The notes under the pieces are model-generated. The model did not search any database, had not been told where the DNA came from, and saw nothing but the letters and a program-made list of their open reading frames with translations. 61,200 nucleotides of DNA, from NCBI GenBank assembly GCA_041649635.1, contig JBAZMV010000008.1, positions 1-61,200 on the forward strand. Direction: 5' to 3'. Positions 1 to 7,966 of the stretch are shown here, one piece after another; position 1 is the stretch's first letter, and every line of letters starts with the position of its first letter. The position numbers and the translations under genes are program-made. The DNA comes from Dehalococcoidia bacterium. Its GTDB lineage: Bacteria > Chloroflexota > Dehalococcoidia > E44-bin15.

Positions 1-4
1 TCCT

Positions 5-1456
5 TTAGCACCTGACGGGGCGCGTCTTCCAGAAGTAGTTGTGCACGCCGCGGTCGTAATAGAGTTTCCGGAATGTCGTCTCGACCTCTGTACCGACATC
101 CAGCTTCGCGCCGCCGCGGTCGGTCATATCGAATATGCCGCGTCCGCCGCCGACCCAGTCGATGACCGTTACGGTGGTGGGCGGATCGTTGCTGTCCGCG
201 AGGTTATCCTCGGTGTAGGTGAATATCTTGGCCTTGCGGCCGGAGAACTTGTAAGGCTCCATCTGGTCGATGGCCTGGCAGTCCACGCAGACCCTGAGCG
301 GGGTCAGGTAGCCGTAGCTTCCGCCCTGGCTGAACTGCGGGGTATTGCACGCCTTGCACTTGACGCCGTACAGCGCGAGGGCGATCCTCTTGTCGCGCCT
401 CAATGTCGACAGAGATGTCGGCGACTGCTCGGAGCGTCTCGCCTTCTCCAGCGGCACTATTTTGCGCCAGCGCAGGTAGCGGTCGTTATTTTCGAGCATC
501 TTCTTGGCGGCCAGGTGTTTCTTCACGCCGCGCCGCGGTGAAAGCTTGGTTATCGCGTCGGTCACCTGCAGTATGAAGGCGTCCACGCCGTTGTTGTAGC
601 TGGCCCAGAGGATCTTGTCTCCCGGCTTGGCCTCTTCCAGTGCCGCCACCAGCATCATCGTGGCATGTGCCGCGCCGATGTTGCCGACGGTCGCGAACAG
701 GTTATCCTGAACCTGCTCGTCAGCCAGCTTCAGCTGTTTCGCCATCTGAGCGTGCCTTCTGCCCTCAAGGGTCGTATCGTACACGACCTTGGCGAAGTCG
801 GCGGTTTTCATATCGTATTTCTTTAGAAGGCCCTTGATCCCCTTCTCCAGGATCTCTGAGTAACCCTTATCGTAGACCATGCGGTCTTCCCATGAGCGGA
901 TAAACTGCTCGCCCTCCGGGCGCCATATCCCCGAGAACTCGTCGGAGATATGATAGCTGCCCTCTATCGTCGCGATCACGTTCTCGCTGCCGATGAGTAC
1001 TGCCGCCGCGCCGTCACCCAGCGCCATCTCGAAGTCGCCCGCCGGTGCCGCCATGCGGTGGTCCGATGTGGTGACCAGGATGTTCTTGACCGATCCCGCC
1101 GCGACCGCGTCGGCCGCGCAGGCGAACGCGGATGTGCCCGCCCTGAGCGTGTCGGTGACGTCCATGGTGCGCACGTCGTCGCGCAAATCGCAGGCTACGG
1201 CCAGAATACTGGCTCCCAGCCTCTCCATATACGTCTGGGTGGTGGTGGCAAAAAATAAACCGTCGACTTTCTTGGGGTCTATACCCGTCAAACAGTCGGC
1301 GGCTGCTTCCTGTGCCATTGTTACGCTGTCTTCATCGAAGTTGCAAACGGCGCGCTCACCCGGCATTTTCGCGCCGCCCCAAGCCTTGTAGAAAACATCG
1401 CGTGACATCCGGTACAGGGGTATGTAAGCGCCATACGAAGTTATTCCTACTGCCAT
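5..1456 (-). CDS. HMG-CoA synthase-like protein fused to a DUF35 zinc-ribbon/OB-fold domain
   Basis: 483 residues, ATG start and TAA stop both inside the window. Residues 1-340 match the archaeal-type HMG-CoA synthase/ketoacyl synthase III fold: N-terminal GITSYGAYIPLYR, FDEDSVTMAQEAA, LGDGAAAVLIG and VGNIGAAHATMM. Residues about 365-483 form a DUF35-type zinc ribbon (CKAC...CVDC) with an OB fold ending in VHNYFWKTRPV. The family joins acetyl and acyl-CoA units, usually with a thiolase. Here the position of the nucleophilic Cys (archaeal FACKAGT) reads DTLRAGT, so Leu104 stands there, and the catalytic His region (archaeal FHQPN) reads YDTTL. It is a paralog of the protein at 23793-25211. A thiolase partner, if any, would lie left of the window. 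The fold is secure; the reaction is not. Confidence 0.85.
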   Translation of the reverse strand: MAVGITSYGAYIPLYRMSRDVFYKAWGGAKMPGERAVCNFDEDSVTMAQEAAADCLTGIDPKKVDGLFFATTTQTYMERLGASILAVACDLRDDVRTMDVTDTLRAGTSAFACAADAVAAGSVKNILVTTSDHRMAAPAGDFEMALGDGAAAVLIGSENVIATIEGSYHISDEFSGIWRPEGEQFIRSWEDRMVYDKGYSEILEKGIKGLLKKYDMKTADFAKVVYDTTLEGRRHAQMAKQLKLADEQVQDNLFATVGNIGAAHATMMLVAALEEAKPGDKILWASYNNGVDAFILQVTDAITKLSPRRGVKKHLAAKKMLENNDRYLRWRKIVPLEKARRSEQSPTSLSTLRRDKRIALALYGVKCKACNTPQFSQGGSYGYLTPLRVCVDCQAIDQMEPYKFSGRKAKIFTYTEDNLADSNDPPTTVTVIDWVGGGRGIFDMTDRGGAKLDVGTEVETTFRKLYYDRGVHNYFWKTRPVRC

Positions 1457-1576
1457 ACTTATCCTTTCTTTAAAAATTAGACAAAGTTGATGGGGAATTG
1501 CCCAAGGAGACAGTATACAGTAAATACGATTCGGGAGTCAACTCTGACGAGGGGGATAATATATTATTGAAAACGG

Positions 1577-1972
1577 TGGATACCCCCTGGAATCCCCATT
1601 GAATCTCGAGGTAGGACGAACACAGGGGTTCGCCCCTACAAAGGGGGAAACGATGATCGAACTCCCTGTCAGTCCCCCATACGTTGGGGTATTGCGTAAG
1701 GGCTTGATTAATCAAGCCCTTACAGCGGATCGGGGCGCCGCGGCGATCGTGTAGGTGCAGGGTCGTCCTGTCCGAATAGTAAAGGGCGCGAAAACCGCGC
1801 CCCTACAACATACCTCGCAACTGTCATTGCGAGGAGGCTTTCCGGAGAAGGTCGACGCGGCAATCTCATCGTCTCTCAGGCCGTACATTCTGTAGATTGC
1901 TTCGTCCTTCCACAGGTCAAATTTTGCGTAAGGACTCGCAAGGACAACGGGCGTATGGCCATACGCCCCTAC
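1577..1972 (+). repeat. Intergenic repeat cluster (CCCC-box fragments, GTAGGGGC palindromes, TCATTGCGAG element)
   Basis: The 690 bp between the divergent HMGCS-like gene and aspC hold mostly dispersed repeats. Degraded three-hairpin CCCC-box fragments lie at 1578-1598 and 1660-1690. Palindromes of the GTAGGGGC family lie at 1611-1639, 1696-1723 (inner word TTGATT/AATCAA), 1783-1806 and 1949-1972. A TCATTGCGAG...GCGGCAATCTC element lies at 1821-1868. I see no convincing gene here; short open frames in both directions run through the repeats. Confidence 0.8.
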
Positions 1973-2144
1973 ATCGGGCCACATACGAATGTCGAACCCC
2001 CCATTTTCAAAAAACAATCTTCGTGGTATCATTACGTCTCGGCCGGGCTCCGGTTCAAACGGAAAACGGTTTCCGGCCCCTTTCCGGGGCCCATTCCGTC
2101 GGCAATCGAGCCGCGGCGCTGAATATAGCAAACCGGAGGAAATC

Positions 2145-3341
2145 ATGGGAAATCTAACTAAAAGGGCACAGTCCATCAGTCCCTCCCCCACGCTGGCCAT
2201 CACCGCCAAGGCCAAGGCCATGCAGGCTGAGGGCATCGATATAATCGGTTTCGGCGCGGGAGAGCCGGACTTCGATACGCCGGAGCATATCAAGCAGGCG
2301 GCGGTAAAGGCGCTCTCGGAAGGATTCACCAAGTACACACCCACCGCCGGTATGCCGCCGCTGAAGAAGGCCATCTGCGACCGTTTCAAGGCGGACAGCG
2401 GCCTGGAGTACGATCCCTCGCAGGTCATCGTCTCCTGCGGCGCCAAGCACAGCATCTATAACATCGTGCAGGTCCTGTGCGAGGCCGGCGACGAGGTCAT
2501 CATCCCATCCCCCTACTGGGTCAGCTACCCGGAGATGGTGCGCGTGGCTGAGGCTACCCCCGTCTTCATCGAGACTGCGGAGAAGGACAGCTTCAAGATA
2601 ACCCCGGCATCGCTGTCGAAAGCCATCACTAAAAAGACCAGGCTGCTCATACTGAACAGCCCGAGCAACCCCACGGGGCAGGTATATTCGAAGAAAGAGC
2701 TCGAAGCTATCGCCAAGATCGCAGTCGACAAAAATATATGGGTCGTTTCCGACGAGATATACGATAAGCTCGTTTACGGCGGCGTGGAGTGCGTGAGCAT
2801 CGCCTCGCTCAACCCGCAGATCAAGGCAAAAACGCTGGTGGTTAACGGCGTGTCGAAATCGTATGCCATGACCGGCTGGCGTATCGGATACGTGGCCGGC
2901 GACAAGGAGATCATCGGCGCCATGTCCAACCTGCAGGACCATTCGACGTCGAACCCCGCCTCCATATCGCAGCGCGCCGCGCTGGCGGCTCTCACCGGCC
3001 CGCAGGACGAGGTGAAGAAGATGGCCGCCGAGTTCGAGAAGCGGCGCGATTACATGGTGGAACGCCTGAACAAGATGCCGGGCATCTCCTGCCTGCTGCC
3101 GCCGGGCGCCTTCTACGCCTTCCCCAACGTGTCCAAGCTGTTCGGCAAGTCCTACAACGGCAAGCCGATAAAGGACTCGATGGGATTGACGGAGCTGCTG
3201 TTGACCGAGGCCAAGGTGGCGGTGCTTCCCGGAATCCCGTTCGGCGCGGATGGCTATTTGAGGCTTTCCTACGCTACGTCGATGAAGAACATCACGGGCG
3301 GGATGGACCGCATCGAGGAGTTCGCGAAGAAGGTGAAATAG
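2145..3341 (+). CDS. aspC: Class I aminotransferase, aspartate aminotransferase type
   Basis: 398 residues. PLP-dependent transfer of an amino group, probably aspartate plus 2-oxoglutarate to oxaloacetate plus glutamate. Family motifs: GAGEPDFDTPEHI near the N-terminus, KYTPTAGMPPLKKAI, NSPSNPTGQVY, VSDEIYDKLVY, and the PLP lysine K238 in SKSYAMTGWRIGY; the C-terminal GYLRLSYATS carries the carboxylate-binding Arg. The frame is open upstream to 1989, but that part is repeat-derived; ATG 2145 is preceded by GGAGGA at 2135-2140 and gives the family's usual N-terminus and length. Single gene with its own terminator. Copies of its 3' end occur at 7907-7966 and, shorter, at 6562-6576. Exact substrate is inferred. 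Confidence 0.93.
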   Translation: MGNLTKRAQSISPSPTLAITAKAKAMQAEGIDIIGFGAGEPDFDTPEHIKQAAVKALSEGFTKYTPTAGMPPLKKAICDRFKADSGLEYDPSQVIVSCGAKHSIYNIVQVLCEAGDEVIIPSPYWVSYPEMVRVAEATPVFIETAEKDSFKITPASLSKAITKKTRLLILNSPSNPTGQVYSKKELEAIAKIAVDKNIWVVSDEIYDKLVYGGVECVSIASLNPQIKAKTLVVNGVSKSYAMTGWRIGYVAGDKEIIGAMSNLQDHSTSNPASISQRAALAALTGPQDEVKKMAAEFEKRRDYMVERLNKMPGISCLLPPGAFYAFPNVSKLFGKSYNGKPIKDSMGLTELLLTEAKVAVLPGIPFGADGYLRLSYATSMKNITGGMDRIEEFAKKVK

Positions 3342-3374
3342 CGTCGCGATTCATATTGTCGATTAAAAACAGAG

Positions 3375-3404
3375 AGGGGAGCCTGAAAAAGGCTCCCCTT
3401 TTTA
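3375..3404 (+). terminator. Rho-independent terminator of aspC
   Basis: A perfect 10-bp stem, AGGGGAGCCT (3375-3384) with AGGCTCCCCT (3390-3399), loop GAAAA, followed directly by a T-rich tract, 33 nt after the aspC stop codon. Confidence 0.9.
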
Positions 3405-3412
3405 ATTTGGAA

Positions 3413-3660
3413 CTGTCATTGCGAGGAGTCCTTCCCCGCTAGGAATATACGGAAGGACGACGCGGCAATCTCGATGATTATCAACCCCCTGGAATCCCCC
3501 AATCTTGGGGGATTTAAAATAAGAATAGGGGACACCCCTAAGACCCCGTCAGGAGACTTTGTCTCTTGTACCTCTGTTTTGACCTGTCATTGCGGGGAGC
3601 ACCGCATCGGCGGATTGGAAATCCGCCCTACCAGGGCGAGCACAGGGGTTCGCCCCTACT
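3413..3660 (+). repeat. Repeat cluster: TCATTGCGAG element, three-hairpin CCCC-box, palindromes
   Basis: In order: TCATTGCGAG element 3413-3473 with an inner GGAAGG/CCTTCC hairpin; a full CCCC-box 3481-3575 (hairpins CCCCCA/TGGGGG, AGGGG-ACA-CCCCT and CAGGAGA/TCTCTTG); a partial TCATTGCGGG element 3585-3606; palindromes 3609-3632 (GGCGGATT/AATCCGCC) and 3633-3660 (GGGCGAGCACAGG/GGTTCGCCC). The last palindrome overlaps the 3' end of the minus-strand gene and supplies its TAG stop. Confidence 0.85.
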
Positions 3661-4891
3661 TGTTGATATAGCTATCGAGGCAGGACGGGCAGTAAACCTT
3701 GTCGCCCAGGCCGGTGTGGCACATCTCGCAGACGCCGCACCGGCAGATGCTGCAGAAGGCAACGGCGCCGCGGGTCTGATGAAGAAAGCACTTCACGTCG
3801 CTGCCGACGGCCCCGTCCGCCGCGGCAGCCTCCTTCGCTTCGGTCCGGCCTGCCGGCCCCCGCGGCACTTTAGCCTGCGCATGGCGCTCGCGCAGCGCCA
3901 GCAGCCTCCTGTTCTCGGCCCGCTCGCTCTCCAGGAGCTCTTCCTGTGTCGCTTTGTACCTCTCGAATTCGGCCCTTTCGAACTCGAGAAGTTCTTCCTG
4001 TTCCGCCCTGTACTGCTCGAACCGGGCCTTCTCATCCCGGATTATAGCTTCCTGGATCGCCCTGTACTTGGCGACATCGGCTTTATCGCTAACGGCTTCA
4101 CCGCAGGCCGTTACCCCCTGCTCCGCCCCGGGCCTTTCCAGCTCGGCTTTCAGGCTGCCGAGCGCCGCCTCCTGCTCCGCCCTGTATTTATCCAGCCCGG
4201 CCTTCTCGCCGGCGATGAACGATTCATATTCCGCACGGTATTTCTCGAACTCCGTCTTCTCTCTGCTTATTATCGTTTCCTGCTCCGATTTGTAGCGCTC
4301 GAAACGTGCTCTTTCCTCCCGGATCAGCGCTTCCTGCTCCGCCCTGTACCTGGCGATCTCGTCCTTTCCATCCCCGATGAGCTTCTCCGCGTCCGCTTGC
4401 AGCCTTTCCAGCTCAACCGTCAAGCCGTTCAGGCGGGCATGCTGTTCATCCCTGTACCTCTCGAATCTGGCTTTTTCCCTGTCGATTATCGCTTCCTGCT
4501 CGGCCTTGTATCTGTCGATCCCGGCCTTTTCCTCCTGTATTATCGATTCCTGTTCCGCCCGGTATCTCTCGATCTCCGCTTTCTCCCCGTCGATAATCGC
4601 CTGCTGCTCGGCTTTATACCGCTCGAACCTTGTCCTTTCGTCCTGGATTACGGCCTCCTGCTCGGCCCTGTACCTGGCGATCTCGTCCTTTGCCGCCCTT
4701 GTGCCCTGCTCCTGCATGTCTCTCAGCCTGTCCAGTTCTATCTCTATGTCCTGAATCTTAAAGGGCACCCGCCCTTTGCACTGGGGGAAACGGTCGCAGA
4801 CATAGAACTGCTTGCCGGTATCCGGGCCTTTCAGCACCGTTTTGATGGTGGTGGAGCATCCGCAGATGGGGCACCTGATAGAACTGGTCAA
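3656..4891 (-). CDS. Zinc-ribbon / 18-residue helical-repeat / B-box-like protein
   Basis: 411 residues, TTG start at 4891 with AGGAG seven bases upstream. N-terminus (residues 6-40) is a topoisomerase-type zinc ribbon: CPICGC, then GPDTGKQFYVCDRFPQCKG. Residues about 65-330 are about a dozen 18-residue units such as RYRAEQEAIIDREKARFE; 18 residues are exactly five turns of an alpha helix, so a long straight charged helix or bundle is expected. The C-terminus (about 365-411) has a B-box-like zinc motif CFLH...CSICRCGVCEMC...CPSC. No signal peptide or membrane segment. Paralog of the next gene, with a copied promoter. Function unknown; the zinc modules suggest nucleic-acid or protein binding. 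Confidence 0.8.
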   Translation of the reverse strand: MTSSIRCPICGCSTTIKTVLKGPDTGKQFYVCDRFPQCKGRVPFKIQDIEIELDRLRDMQEQGTRAAKDEIARYRAEQEAVIQDERTRFERYKAEQQAIIDGEKAEIERYRAEQESIIQEEKAGIDRYKAEQEAIIDREKARFERYRDEQHARLNGLTVELERLQADAEKLIGDGKDEIARYRAEQEALIREERARFERYKSEQETIISREKTEFEKYRAEYESFIAGEKAGLDKYRAEQEAALGSLKAELERPGAEQGVTACGEAVSDKADVAKYRAIQEAIIRDEKARFEQYRAEQEELLEFERAEFERYKATQEELLESERAENRRLLALRERHAQAKVPRGPAGRTEAKEAAAADGAVGSDVKCFLHQTRGAVAFCSICRCGVCEMCHTGLGDKVYCPSCLDSYINK

Positions 4892-4951
4892 TGCGCAACT
4901 CCTGTAAACAAGGATGTCCGTATCAAATAAGGGGACGCGTAAGGTTAATAT

Positions 4952-4980
4952 AATTTAATGCCCGTACGGAACTATGTCAA
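4952..4980 (-). promoter_or_regulatory. Sigma-70-type promoter for the 411-residue zinc/helix protein
   Basis: On the minus strand TTGACA (4980-4975), a 17-nt spacer, then TAAATT (4957-4952), about 60 nt ahead of the TTG start. The same promoter with a nearly identical spacer precedes the paralog at 6522-6550, so promoter and gene were duplicated together. Confidence 0.7.
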
Positions 4981-5002
4981 GCAGGGCGGGGGTTTCCTTT
5001 GT

Positions 5003-6463
5003 TCAGGGCTGGCCGGGCAGCTCCCGCGGCGCCTGGCGGCTCCTGTCCTTAGCCCTTTCAAGCTCCAGGAGCGTCTCCTCCGCCGCTTTATACTGTTCGA
5101 ACTCGGCCCTCTCGTCCGCGATGGCCCTGTCATGCTCCGCTTTGCGTTTCTCCAGCGCGGCCTTCAGGTTGATTAAGCCTTCCTCGTACTTCGCTCTGTA
5201 TTCCTCGAACTTTTCCTTCTCCCCGTCGATCAGCGCCTGCTGCTCCGCCCTGTACCGTTCGAACGAGGCCTTCTCACCCGCGATTATCTCTTCCTGCTCC
5301 GATTTATACTTCTCGAATTCGGCCTTCTCCGCCTCTATCGTCGGCGCATTTTCCGCCAGGTACCTTTCAAAATCGGCCTTCTTCCCGTCGATTATGGCTT
5401 CCTGCTCGGCCCTGTATCCGTCGATCCCGGCCTTCAGGCTTTCCATCTCCGCCGTCCGCTCCGATTTATACATCTCGAACGCTTCCCTGTCGCCCTCGAT
5501 CAGCGCCCGCTGCTCCGCCAGGTACTTCTCAAAATCGGCTCTCTTTCCGTCGATTATGGCTTCCTGCTCGGCCCCGTACCCGTCGATCTCGGCCTTCTCG
5601 CCGTCGATGCGCTGCTCCAGCTCCGCCTTGAGCCTTGCGAAGTCGGCCTTCAGGCTTTCCAGCAGCGCATCCTGCTCCAATACGGATCTCTCGAATTCAG
5701 CCCTTTCATCCTCGATCATGGCCTGCTGCTCGGCCCTGTACTTCTCAAAATCGGCCTTCTTGCCGTCGATGACGGCTTCCTGCTCGGCTCTGTATCCGTC
5801 GATATCGGCGTTGCCGCCATCGATGCGCTGCTCCAGCTCCGCCCTGTGCTTCTCGATCTCGGCCTTCTTCTCTTCGATGACGGCTTCCTGCTCCAGCCTG
5901 TACTGCTCGAAGTCGTCCCTTTCCTTCTGAATCGCCTCCTCCTGCTCCGCCCTGTACGTCTCGATCCCGGCCTTCTCCTCCTCGATGGCTTTCTCGCGCT
6001 CGATGCGTTTCTCCAGTTCCGTCTTGAGCTCGACGAAGACGACTTTCAGCCTTTCCACGTCCGCCTCATGCTCCCGCTTGTCTTTCTCGAACGCTTCCCT
6101 GTCGCCATCGATCAGCGCCTGCTGCTCCGCCCTGTACCCTTCGAACCTAACCTTCTCGTTTGAGATAAGCTCTTCCTGTTCCGCCCTGTATTTCTCGAAC
6201 GCGGCTTCCTGCGCCCGTATTATGGCTTCCTGCTCGGCCCTGTACTTTGCTATCTCGTCCCGCGCGGCCTTTTCGGCCTGCTCCCGCCGCTCCGCCGGCC
6301 CGGCCGGTTTTGCGGTTCCGCCACGGACCCGGCCGGACGTCTTCCCTTTGCATATGGGATAGAGGTCGCAGACATAGAACTTCTTGCCGGCATCCGGGCC
6401 TGTCTTAGACGTTCGTATGGTGGTGGAACATCCGCAGAGGGGGCATCTGATATCGCTAGTCAA
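5003..6463 (-). CDS. Zinc-ribbon / 18-residue helical-repeat protein, paralog lacking the B-box
   Basis: 486 residues, TTG start at 6463 with AGGAG upstream, matching the paralog's start region. The N-terminal topoisomerase-type zinc ribbon (CPLCGCSTTIRT, FYVCDLYPICKG) is kept. From about residue 70 there are about 21 units of 18 residues (type GYRAEQEAIIDGKKADFE), in clean register almost to the C-terminus. It ends at RELPGQP, where the 411-residue paralog continues into a B-box-like zinc motif, so that domain is missing here. The repeat number has grown compared with the paralog. Cytosolic; function unknown. Confidence 0.8.
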   Translation of the reverse strand: MTSDIRCPLCGCSTTIRTSKTGPDAGKKFYVCDLYPICKGKTSGRVRGGTAKPAGPAERREQAEKAARDEIAKYRAEQEAIIRAQEAAFEKYRAEQEELISNEKVRFEGYRAEQQALIDGDREAFEKDKREHEADVERLKVVFVELKTELEKRIEREKAIEEEKAGIETYRAEQEEAIQKERDDFEQYRLEQEAVIEEKKAEIEKHRAELEQRIDGGNADIDGYRAEQEAVIDGKKADFEKYRAEQQAMIEDERAEFERSVLEQDALLESLKADFARLKAELEQRIDGEKAEIDGYGAEQEAIIDGKRADFEKYLAEQRALIEGDREAFEMYKSERTAEMESLKAGIDGYRAEQEAIIDGKKADFERYLAENAPTIEAEKAEFEKYKSEQEEIIAGEKASFERYRAEQQALIDGEKEKFEEYRAKYEEGLINLKAALEKRKAEHDRAIADERAEFEQYKAAEETLLELERAKDRSRQAPRELPGQP

Positions 6464-6521
6464 TTCGCAACTCCTTTAAATAAGGCTGTCCGTATGAGAT
6501 GGGGGAGTGGAAGGTTTATAT

Positions 6522-6550
6522 AATTTAATGTACGTGCGGAACTATGTCAA
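6522..6550 (-). promoter_or_regulatory. Sigma-70-type promoter for the 486-residue zinc/helix protein
   Basis: Minus strand TTGACA (6550-6545), 17-nt spacer, TAAATT (6527-6522), same arrangement as at 4952-4980. Confidence 0.7.
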
Positions 6551-6647
6551 GCGTAACGCATAAGAAGGTGAAATAGACGATCGATATTGGGTCGATATTG
6601 GCAAATGACGAGGGGAGCCTGTGTGGACTCCTTTGTTATTTTATTTC

Positions 6648-6670
6648 GGTGGGTTGTAAACCCACCCTAC
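6648..6670 (+). repeat. Palindromic repeat GGTGGGTT/AACCCACC
   Basis: A member of the variable-arm palindrome family ending in CCTAC, immediately 3' of hicA. The stretch 6464-6672 otherwise holds the promoter above, a 15-bp match to the aspC 3' end (6562-6576) and an imperfect hairpin (GGGGAGCC...GGACTCC, T-rich) near 6611-6640 that resembles a decayed aspC terminator. Confidence 0.7.
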
Positions 6671-6672
6671 AT

Positions 6673-6915
6673 CTAGAACAGCTTTTCGATGAGGGTTTTT
6701 CTATCCATCTCAAGATAGGCGGCAACTTCATTCAATATGCTGCTGAGAGTGCCGATCTTCAGTGGGTTGTGTGAGGGGATCGTAATGTGGTGTTCCGCGC
6801 CTTTTATAGCAGAGGTCAGCCTTATGTGACTGCCCGTTTGCCGCGTTATCTTATATCCGTACTTATCGAGTACCCGGGCCAGTTCCTCGCCGTCGATGTC
6901 CCTGGGGAGCTTCAC
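6673..6915 (-). CDS. hicA: HicA-type mRNA interferase toxin
   Basis: 80 residues, GTG start. HicA/YcfA fold (dsRBD-like): LARVLDKYGYKITRQTGSH with the catalytic-type His in GSHIRL, then HHITIPSHNPLKIGTLSSIL. The family cleaves mRNA when free of antitoxin. The start overlaps the stop of the upstream hicB-like gene by 4 nt (GTGA), so the two are translationally coupled in the antitoxin-first order. Family assignment is strong; activity is inferred. Confidence 0.9.
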   Translation of the reverse strand: MKLPRDIDGEELARVLDKYGYKITRQTGSHIRLTSAIKGAEHHITIPSHNPLKIGTLSSILNEVAAYLEMDRKTLIEKLF

Positions 6916-7121
6916 GCCGGAATGACCTCGTCCTTAACGATGTGCAGACGAATAATCGGCGGTTTGTGCGTTTTATCGAAGTGGCAGCGAACGGCATCCT
7001 GTGTCATCGCTTTAAGCTCTTCCAAACTCTCCGCCTCGGTGAAGATGCCGTGGTCAAGAGCCTTAGCGGTGAATCCGCCTTCGGGGTCTTCTTCAACCAG
7101 GAATATTATTTCCTTATCCAT
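6912..7121 (-). CDS. hicB: HicB-like antitoxin, short form
   Basis: 69 residues, ATG start. HicB partial RNase-H-like fold: IIFLVEEDPEGGFTAKALDHG followed by AESLEELKAMTQDAVRCHF. Many HicB proteins also carry a C-terminal HTH or ribbon-helix-helix DNA-binding domain; this one ends at about residue 69 with none, so it probably neutralises HicA by protein contact alone. First gene of the two-gene module. The upstream region has a short GTAT-N7-ATAC inverted repeat (7144-7158), too weak to call an operator. Confidence 0.85.
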   Translation of the reverse strand: MDKEIIFLVEEDPEGGFTAKALDHGIFTEAESLEELKAMTQDAVRCHFDKTHKPPIIRLHIVKDEVIPA

Positions 7122-7345
7122 AACACGCTCCGGTTACAGGATTGTATCATGTTTATACTCTTTATGCATACTACCATGTCAGCGGGTTGGAAACCCTCCC
7201 TGCGGTTCTCCTGCAACGTTGTTGGCCCGCGGGGATTCTGCCAACGAATAGACATAATCTTTACTAGTGGTTGATAACGTATTAAAATGGCACTCACAAG
7301 GTGGTCACTCCGGGTATCATAAATAACTTAAAAGGAGGTAGTCAG

Positions 7346-7783
7346 ATGGCAAGGATCGAAGAGAGCGTGGAGATAAAGCGTCCGGTCGAAAAGGTGTTCG
7401 CCTATACGATTGATGCAAAGGATTGGTCAAAATGGCTTTCATTTATACCGGAAGCAGAGCAAACGTCTCAGGGTCCCATAAGTGTCGGCACCACATTCAA
7501 AGGGAGCAGCCGCTTGATAGGCCACACTAACAATTGGACAGCAAAGACCGTGGAATGCGAGCCAAATAAGAGCTTTGGTGCAGATACTACCGGCCCGGGC
7601 ATTATCATGAAAGAGCACTACACCTATAGCTCCGTGAATGGAGGCACAAAGTTTACCATCGTGTACGATATAAGAATGTTCGGGCTCTACAAGCTGTCAT
7701 CGCTAATGGTGATAAGCAACATGCGCAAGGAGTTAAAGAATAGCCTCATCAACTTGAAAAGCATTCTTGAGGCGCAGGCATAG
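7346..7783 (+). CDS. SRPBCC-family protein (polyketide cyclase/dehydrase-like)
   Basis: 145 residues from ATG 7346, preceded by a strong AAAGGAGGT at 7331-7339; the frame is open 45 nt further upstream but without a ribosome site. N-terminal pattern RIEESVEIKRPVEKVFAY and DAKDWSKWLSFIPEAEQ are typical of the START/SRPBCC ligand-binding fold, ending in a long C-terminal helix (MRKELKNSLINLKSILEAQ). Members bind hydrophobic ligands or act as small cyclases; no specific substrate can be named. Single gene. Confidence 0.8.
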   Translation: MARIEESVEIKRPVEKVFAYTIDAKDWSKWLSFIPEAEQTSQGPISVGTTFKGSSRLIGHTNNWTAKTVECEPNKSFGADTTGPGIIMKEHYTYSSVNGGTKFTIVYDIRMFGLYKLSSLMVISNMRKELKNSLINLKSILEAQA

Positions 7784-7805
7784 AGCGCTGATATCTTTTT
7801 CTGCT

Positions 7806-7852
7806 GTTGAAGGTGTTCTTCACCTTCAACAATACCCGCCGCTTTCGGCGGG
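7806..7852 (+). other. Two consecutive hairpins after the SRPBCC gene
   Basis: Hairpin 1: GTTGAAGGTG (7806-7815), loop TTCTT, CACCTTCAAC (7821-7830). Hairpin 2: CCCGCCG (7835-7841), loop CTTT, CGGCGGG (7846-7852). Neither is followed by a T-tract, so they may be a factor-dependent terminator, an mRNA stabiliser or repeat remnants. Confidence 0.55.
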
Positions 7853-7906
7853 GTGAATCCTTCCATACAACGTTGATCATGGAAGGGCACGTCGAGCATT
7901 AGGAGC

Positions 7907-7966
7907 ATGAAGAACATCACGGGCGGGATGGACCGCATAGAGGAGTTCGCGAAGAAGGTGAAATAG
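7907..7966 (+). pseudogene. Displaced copy of the aspC 3' end
   Basis: 59 of 60 bases match aspC 3282-3341 including the TAG stop; the only difference is C to A at 7939. It would encode MKNITGGMDRIEEFAKKVK if translated from its ATG. The sequence after it (AAATGACGAGGGG, then a T-rich tract) resembles the region after 6576, where a 15-bp tail of the same gene occurs. No other aminotransferase sequence is present around it, so this is a duplication footprint and not a gene. Confidence 0.85.

Noticed and set aside
1989..2144. 52-codon upstream extension of aspC
   Set aside because: Lies in repeat-rich sequence, has no ribosome site and no homology to aminotransferase N-termini; ATG 2145 has GGAGGA.
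3566..4930. Long open frame on the + strand opposite the 411-residue zinc/helix gene
   Set aside because: It is the complement of the 18-residue repeats; its Leu/Pro/Phe-rich product has no domain, and the minus-strand frame has zinc motifs, a ribosome site and a promoter.
3900..6300. Regular short DNA repeats that might be a CRISPR or minisatellite array
   Set aside because: The 54-bp period follows codons for an 18-residue helical repeat; there are no identical repeats with unique spacers.
4974..6362. Ser-rich and Leu-rich + strand frames opposite the 486-residue gene
   Set aside because: Same shadow effect of the 54-bp repeat; no ribosome site or known motif.
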